From: Owenia fusiformis
Taxonomy: Eukaryota; Annelida; Polychaeta; Sabellida; Oweniidae
Reading direction: 5' to 3'
Length of the DNA: 64,000 nt
Assembly (NCBI GenBank): GCA_903813345.2
Contig: CAIIXF020000011.1
Coordinates: forward strand, 28,204,166 to 28,268,165
This document shows, in pieces, positions 58,958 to 64,000 of the stretch. A model generated the notes under the pieces. That model worked only from the letters and a program-made list of their open reading frames with translations, was not told the DNA's origin and ran no database searches. The translations under genes were made by a program, and so were the position numbers. Every line of letters begins with the position of its first letter. Within the stretch, counting starts at the first letter, position 1.

Positions 58958-60900
58958 GGTAGACTGTAAATCTAGTAAATCTAGTAAATCTAAATCTAGT
59001 AAATCTAGTAAAATCTAGTAAAATCTTGTAAACTTTTTAGGGACCATTCATTTGATGTCGATGTCAGTCTCTATGAAGAGTACTGGTGATTATGATTCCT
59101 TTTACAGCATTAGAAAAATACCTTCTCTGCATTAAAATTCAGAGTCATTCCTTTCACCAAATAATCAGTAAACAATTTTTTTTAACAAAATTGTGAAATA
59201 TTATAATAAAAAAGAATGTTTAAGGGGCTGATATGATATGGCTTTTAACTATTAATTACAAGGAATACAAGGAACATATCATCATCAAAACGTAAATAGA
59301 AAGCATTATAGAAATGTCATACTATACTTTATGGTAGACTGTAAATCTAGTAAATCTAGTAAATCTAAATCTAGTAAATCTAGTAAAATCTAGTAAAATC
59401 TTGTAAACTTTTTAGGGACCATTCATTTGATGTCGATGTCAGTCTCTATGAAGAGTACTGGTGATTATGATTCCTTTTACAGCATTAGAAAAATACCTTC
59501 TCTGCATTAAAATTCAGAGTCATTCCTTTCACCAAATAATCAGTAAACAATTTTTTTTAACAAAATTGTGAAATATTATAATAAAAAAGAATGTTTAAGG
59601 GGCTGATATGATATGGCTTTTAACTATTAATTACAAGGAATACAAGGAACATATCATCATCAAAACGTAAATAGAAAGCATTATAGAAATGTCATACTAT
59701 ACTTTATGTATAGGTAAAGCAAATAGATCAATCAGTAAGTTGTCTCACTCTTCCCCTTACTACAGCATTTGATTGTTTTTATTATTTTGGGGGGTTGGCA
59801 AAAATCAATTTTAAAATTGCCATTTATCTATTCCTCTAACATTGGAACTTCTACAAATATTGTCAATTGAACAGCATCGCCAAAAAATAAGCAATAACTA
59901 AATTATCTGATAGACTAAGCATTATAACATTTTGTGAGGGAAAAACAAGCCTGTGTCATTTAGATGGTACGCATTGTCCCCCCAGTCCTTAAATGTGTGG
60001 CTTAATTTGTTAATAGAGCATGCTTCTTGGGTGGGTTGTGTATGATGATAAAATGGGTGTACCATTTGATAACCATTTTGTTATCCAGTACTAACATATA
60101 GTTGTTTTGTAACTAAATATAATGAAATAAATGTTAGAATTTTTTCTTCATGTTCATTTCATTCATACAAAGGCATTTTCGGTGCTTTTTCGACATTTGC
60201 ACTTATATCCTAGACATTGAATATTCAAGTTTTTACAAGATTTTACTAGATTTACTAGTTTTACAAGATTTACTAGATTTACTAGATTTACAGTCTACCA
60301 TACTTTATGTATAGGTAAAGCAAATAGATCAATCAGTAAGTTGTCTCACTCTTCCCCTTACTACAGCATTTGATTGTTTTTATTATTTTGGGGGGTTGGC
60401 AAAAATCAATTTTAAAATTGCCATTTATCTATTCCTCTAACATTGGAACTTCTACAAATATTGTCAATTGAACAGCATCGCCAAAAAATAAGCAATAACT
60501 AAATTATCTGATAGACTAAGCATTATAACATTTTGTGAGGGAAAAACAAGCCTGTGTCATTTAGATGGTACGCATTGTCCCCCCAGTCCTTAAATGTGTG
60601 GCTTAATTTGTTAATAGAGCATGCTTCTTGGGTGGGTTGTGTATGATGATAAAATGGGTGTACCATTTGATAACCATTTTGTTATCCAGTACTAACATAT
60701 AGTTGTTTTGTAACTAAATATAATGAAATAAATGTTAGAATTTTTTCTTCATGTTCATTTCATTCATACAAAGGCATTTTCGGTGCTTTTTCGACATTTG
60801 CACTTATATCCTAGACATTGAATATTCAAGTTTTTACAAGATTTTACTAGATTTACTAGTTTTACAAGATTTACTAGATTTACTAGATTTACAGTCTACC
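58958..60900. mobile_element. 967-bp Mutator-like MITE interrupted by its own copy
   Basis: TIRs begin GGTAGACTGTAAATCTAGTA and end with the complement, imperfect over about 75 bp and made of TCTAGTAAA subrepeats. The 9-bp direct repeat AGTAATTAT borders it (58949-58957 and 60901-60909). Removing the inner copy (967 bp) and one 9-bp duplication leaves exactly 967 bp. No transposase frame. Confidence 0.93.
59333..60299. mobile_element. Inner 967-bp copy nested in its twin
   Basis: Same ends as the outer element. The 9-bp direct repeat ATACTTTAT borders it (59324-59332 and 60300-60308). Its left and right parts look identical to the two halves of the outer copy, so the insertion is very recent. 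Confidence 0.93.
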
Positions 60901-61514
60901 AGTAATTATAACCAACTTGGAATTTAAGAACAACAAACGTAATGTACTATCAAAGCATTTTAATCGTTGCACAATAAGAGATTTGCATAAAATGGCGTAA
61001 GAATTCAAAATACCAGTGCCCATTACGAGTTGTCATTTAGAGTCAAATGCGAATGTGAAACCAAAGGTGAGATGTATCACTGCGATTAATCATGTTAATT
61101 GTCGGTTGCTGTTTGGGGGATTGATTGGTCGACCGGTGTAAACTCAAACCATGATCATACGAGGTAGGTTTTTAATAAAAACACATGATACAATAATAAG
61201 CTGGGTTATGATATACATGTATTTTATAACAGATTTTATAAAAATGTATTTTAAAACGAAACGGTACATCATTCTGTCCTCGCAATGGAAATCCTGAACT
61301 TTTTATACATTATTTTATAGCTTCCATTCATTAATGTTTCAGTCAAAAGATATCTTCGATGAAAACACAAACGCTCATCTTGGAATATCTAAATACCACA
61401 CCAGAGGGTACACACATGGTACTCTCGATTACACATCAAGAAGACAAATATTGTTTGATTATTGGGCGAGGAATATGAAACAACAGAGGAAAATGAAAAC
61501 TTCCTTCTAACACT

Positions 61515-62240
61515 TATAACAGACTACGGTACCTGGAATTGTTCAGATCATATGGCGATTGCATTCTGATACTCATAGCATCTTTCGGTTTCACCTTTCT
61601 CAGGGCTGAGAAGAAATGAGACGCCATGGTTTATCATCATGATGGGCGATTGTGGAACGTTTATATCTACATGTACAGAATACGAGGGTTGTCCTGAAGT
61701 CCTGAAATGTTTGCTCTAACATCTTAAAATGATATACAGAGAACTATTTTGGACGACGTTCGAAGGACGAGAAAATGGATAATACAAAAGCTCAAAAAGT
61801 AAACTAGTAAACTAAAATCTAAAAGTAAGATCATGACATCTCTAATGGCAATAGTAAAACTAAAATAGAGCGTGTAGGCCATGCAAGTCATCTCGCAACA
61901 TTTAAATTAGAATCAGGTGTAGATTGAGTACGGGAAGTAAGGCCATATTTGCTTTTAACCACAATATGTAAATTAAAAATGATCTTGATTGTTTTATTGC
62001 GGTACAATAACAACTTGAAATATTTGTAAATTAATTTGATACACAATATTGCCCAAAGGGATAGGAATTTGACGAGGAAGCTCGTCCCCATGCCCGGCCG
62101 ATTGAGTAGTTTGTTAAAAAATAAATACACTTATACCAGACTATGGTACCTGTAATTGTTCAGATCATATGCTGATATATGGCGATTGTGGAAAGTTTAT
62201 ATCTACATGTACAGTATACGAGAGTTGTCCCATAAGATCA
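61515..62240. repeat. Pair of direct repeats
   Basis: CAGACTACGGTACCTGGAAT, TGTTCAGATCATATGGCGAT and GTTTATATCTACATGTACAG occur at 61520-61690 and, slightly altered, at 62137-62235. Both end in an ATACGAGRGTTGTCC motif. The first copy has an extra segment of about 75 bp. The origin is unknown. Confidence 0.6.
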
Positions 62241-62847
62241 ACATACTCATCGTATAGTAATGGAAATCGAAGCAAATGTGACCCATATTATCTCTCAACA
62301 TTAATGAGTATAGTCTCTTGACAAGTAACTCTGATGTTTAAATAGAATGGATTCGGGGGAAGGGCCCGGGATCGGGAATACTTGACCAGATATTTTGCTC
62401 CCATGGTGGCCCCGGGGTATGGAACAAGACAGGCCAATATCATTTTGTCAAATTCCCCATCCATGTCCGCGTGGGGGGTCTCTGGCAAACTTTTGAAATG
62501 TAATTAGAATCAAGTTGATTTTATCATTACGTTTGCATTGTTGTACGAAATGACAGGATGATCATACGATATCACCGAAAGCCGTACGTACGATAATCCT
62601 ACGGTGACCATACGGGCGCCGACAGGGTAGGGTCCGATGAGTTTAATTGAGAAAAAATCGGTTAGGCATCTGCACTTTTTATGTGCGAGGTAAAGTTCTC
62701 GCAGCGCCCATACGATGTCTAAAAATCAACTAATTGTTGTCGATGTCCGTACAATTTTGAAAAATACTAATCTTTAAGCAGATTTGAATTGAATCTGACA
62801 CGGCCTTGGGTGGGTTATATAGTGGAGAGTTGTTGGTTATAGAATGT

Positions 62848-63006
62848 AATGCAGTTATATGAAATACTGTGTTTTGATTGGCTAGACTAAGTTTGTCAAA
62901 TTACACTATGCCTACACTACCCTCCATTAGTTTGGAATTCACACATAGCTAGACAAGGTGTGTCCGATTTCAGCCAATCCGAACATAGTATTTCACATAA
63001 CGCATT
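62848..63006. repeat. 159-bp hairpin, MITE-like
   Basis: AATGCAGTTATATGAAATAC at the left pairs with the complement of ATAGTATTTCACATAACGCATT at the right. Inner arms hold GATTGGCTAGAC and AGCCAATCC. No coding capacity. Confidence 0.65.
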
Positions 63007-63523
63007 GTGCGTGAAATAATCAATAACACATCCAAGGTCATTTCTTAGGTGGTTGCAAAGGTGACAAGTTCACTCAACAGATAAAAATTGGTGGTTTGCC
63101 AACTTGACCCTTGCAAAAAGTTTCATTTAAAATATGTCATTTTAGTGATTTCGTATCTTTTAGGTGACATGGTAAAAATATTTTGCAATGTGTGAATTGA
63201 ATTTAAGCCCGAGACTCAATGCATTTTGTAATTACCAACTTCTTCAAAGAATGATCATTCCACATTGCACTCAGTCAAGGGCTTAAATCCTTAAACCTTT
63301 TCCCCATGTGCCAGAGCCACTCAATGTTTTATTTTTAATTTTCATAACTTTCAGCGACAAAAAACCATGTAAATCAACAATTTTTCTGGCTGTTATGTAA
63401 TTTGACTGCATTGGCTATACCTCCAAATATTTTCAAATACTATTACAATAGGCCGAAAATTTAAGACTAATTACAAATATTCTTTATATAATTATTCGAT
63501 TTTAATTTTTTAAATTTATCCAT

Positions 63524-63974
63524 ATAGCAATTTCTATACGGACAAACTTAATTTTTGAGCACCAAATGTTTTCGACTACACCCGCATAGAAATCTCTATA
63601 TAGGCATTCAATTTATATTTTTGACCATATAGAAATTTCTATACAGCAGGCAATCTAGGAAAATAATTTTCTGGGCCACATAGAAATTTCTATACAGCGT
63701 TTCGATTTTTATTTTTCTACTCTATCCTTATAGAAATTTCTATACCAGCAAACATAATTTAAATATGCACCCATATATATAGAAATTTCTATGAAGCGTT
63801 TCAATTTTTATTTTTGACTTTATCAATATAGAAATTTCTATACGAGGAGAAATGTTTTACCAGTAACATAATTATTATTTTCCGACGGCCTTCACATAGA
63901 AATTTCTATACCGATAACCAATTAAAATGACAAAAATTGATATTTCCAGAGTCATCTGCATAGAAATTTCTATA
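63524..63974. repeat. Array of 16-bp palindromes, right arm
   Basis: Nine copies of TATAGAAATTTCTATA or close variants, near 63524, 63585, 63628, 63679, 63729, 63777, 63827, 63893 and 63959, with spacers of about 25-50 bp. Read in reverse complement, the spacers follow those of 53090-53615. For example TGAAGGCCGTCGGAAAATA appears in both, as do TTGGTTATCGG and TGGTCAAAAA. The array runs to the window edge, so its outer border is not seen. Confidence 0.92.
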
Positions 63975-64000
63975 CGGAAAGACAATGGAATATTTTGTAT

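Larger units (their letters stand above)
52084..64000. other. Gene-poor right end
   Basis: Upstream of CDC5L I found no exon with recognisable protein similarity. The stretch is dominated by inverted palindrome arrays, a self-nested transposon, fold-back elements and AT-rich sequence. The parts 54.1-57.5 kb, 57.9-58.9 kb and 61.0-61.5 kb show nothing I can name beyond short chance frames. Confidence 0.6.

Noticed and set aside
62288-62488. 66-residue minus-strand frame starting MPETPHADMDGEFDKM
   Set aside because: The local GC-rich patch lengthens frames by lowering stop frequency. There are no matching neighbouring exons and no recognised family.

Overview
The window is AT-rich animal nuclear DNA with short exons, GT-AG introns and a very high density of small mobile elements. 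Three protein-coding genes can be assembled exon by exon, and all of their splice phases agree. They are ornithine carbamoyltransferase (OTC, minus strand, exons between 7449 and 23253, first exon not found), a Golgi sugar kinase of the FAM20B type (plus strand, 28951-34891) and the spliceosome/Myb protein CDC5L (minus strand, 41014-52083, complete at 797 residues). Six internal OTC exons have exactly the sizes I recall for human OTC. The gene set, the intron positions and the repeat style suggest a marine invertebrate deuterostome (echinoderm, hemichordate or cephalochordate). I cannot name the species.

Layout: 1-7448 is gene-free and repeat-rich. OTC fills 7.4-23.3 kb. 23.3-28.9 kb holds fold-back elements and one doubtful exon. 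FAM20B-like fills 28.9-34.9 kb and contains two homologous, frame-incompatible alternative exons. 34.9-41.0 kb is the repeat-filled gap where FAM20B-like and CDC5L converge. CDC5L fills 41.0-52.1 kb. 52.1-64.0 kb has no recognisable gene; it contains two inverted arrays of a 16-bp palindrome and a transposon inserted into its own copy.

The most striking observation is in OTC. Five separate tandem arrays occur in its introns, and each repeat unit spans a real exon-intron junction of the adjacent exon: the exon 2 donor, exon 5 acceptor, exon 6 donor, exon 7 donor and exon 8 acceptor. The gene therefore carries on the order of 100 decoy splice sites copied from its own junctions. The exon 5 array has a 168-bp period (56 codons) and is open in the OTC reading frame through several copies.

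Several non-autonomous DNA transposons could be delimited to the base by target-site duplications: three with 9 bp (Mutator-like), one with 8 bp (hAT), others with 5-6 bp or TA. The genes are unrelated in function: urea-cycle enzyme, glycosaminoglycan xylose kinase, and splicing factor. Nothing suggests that they form a functional cluster.
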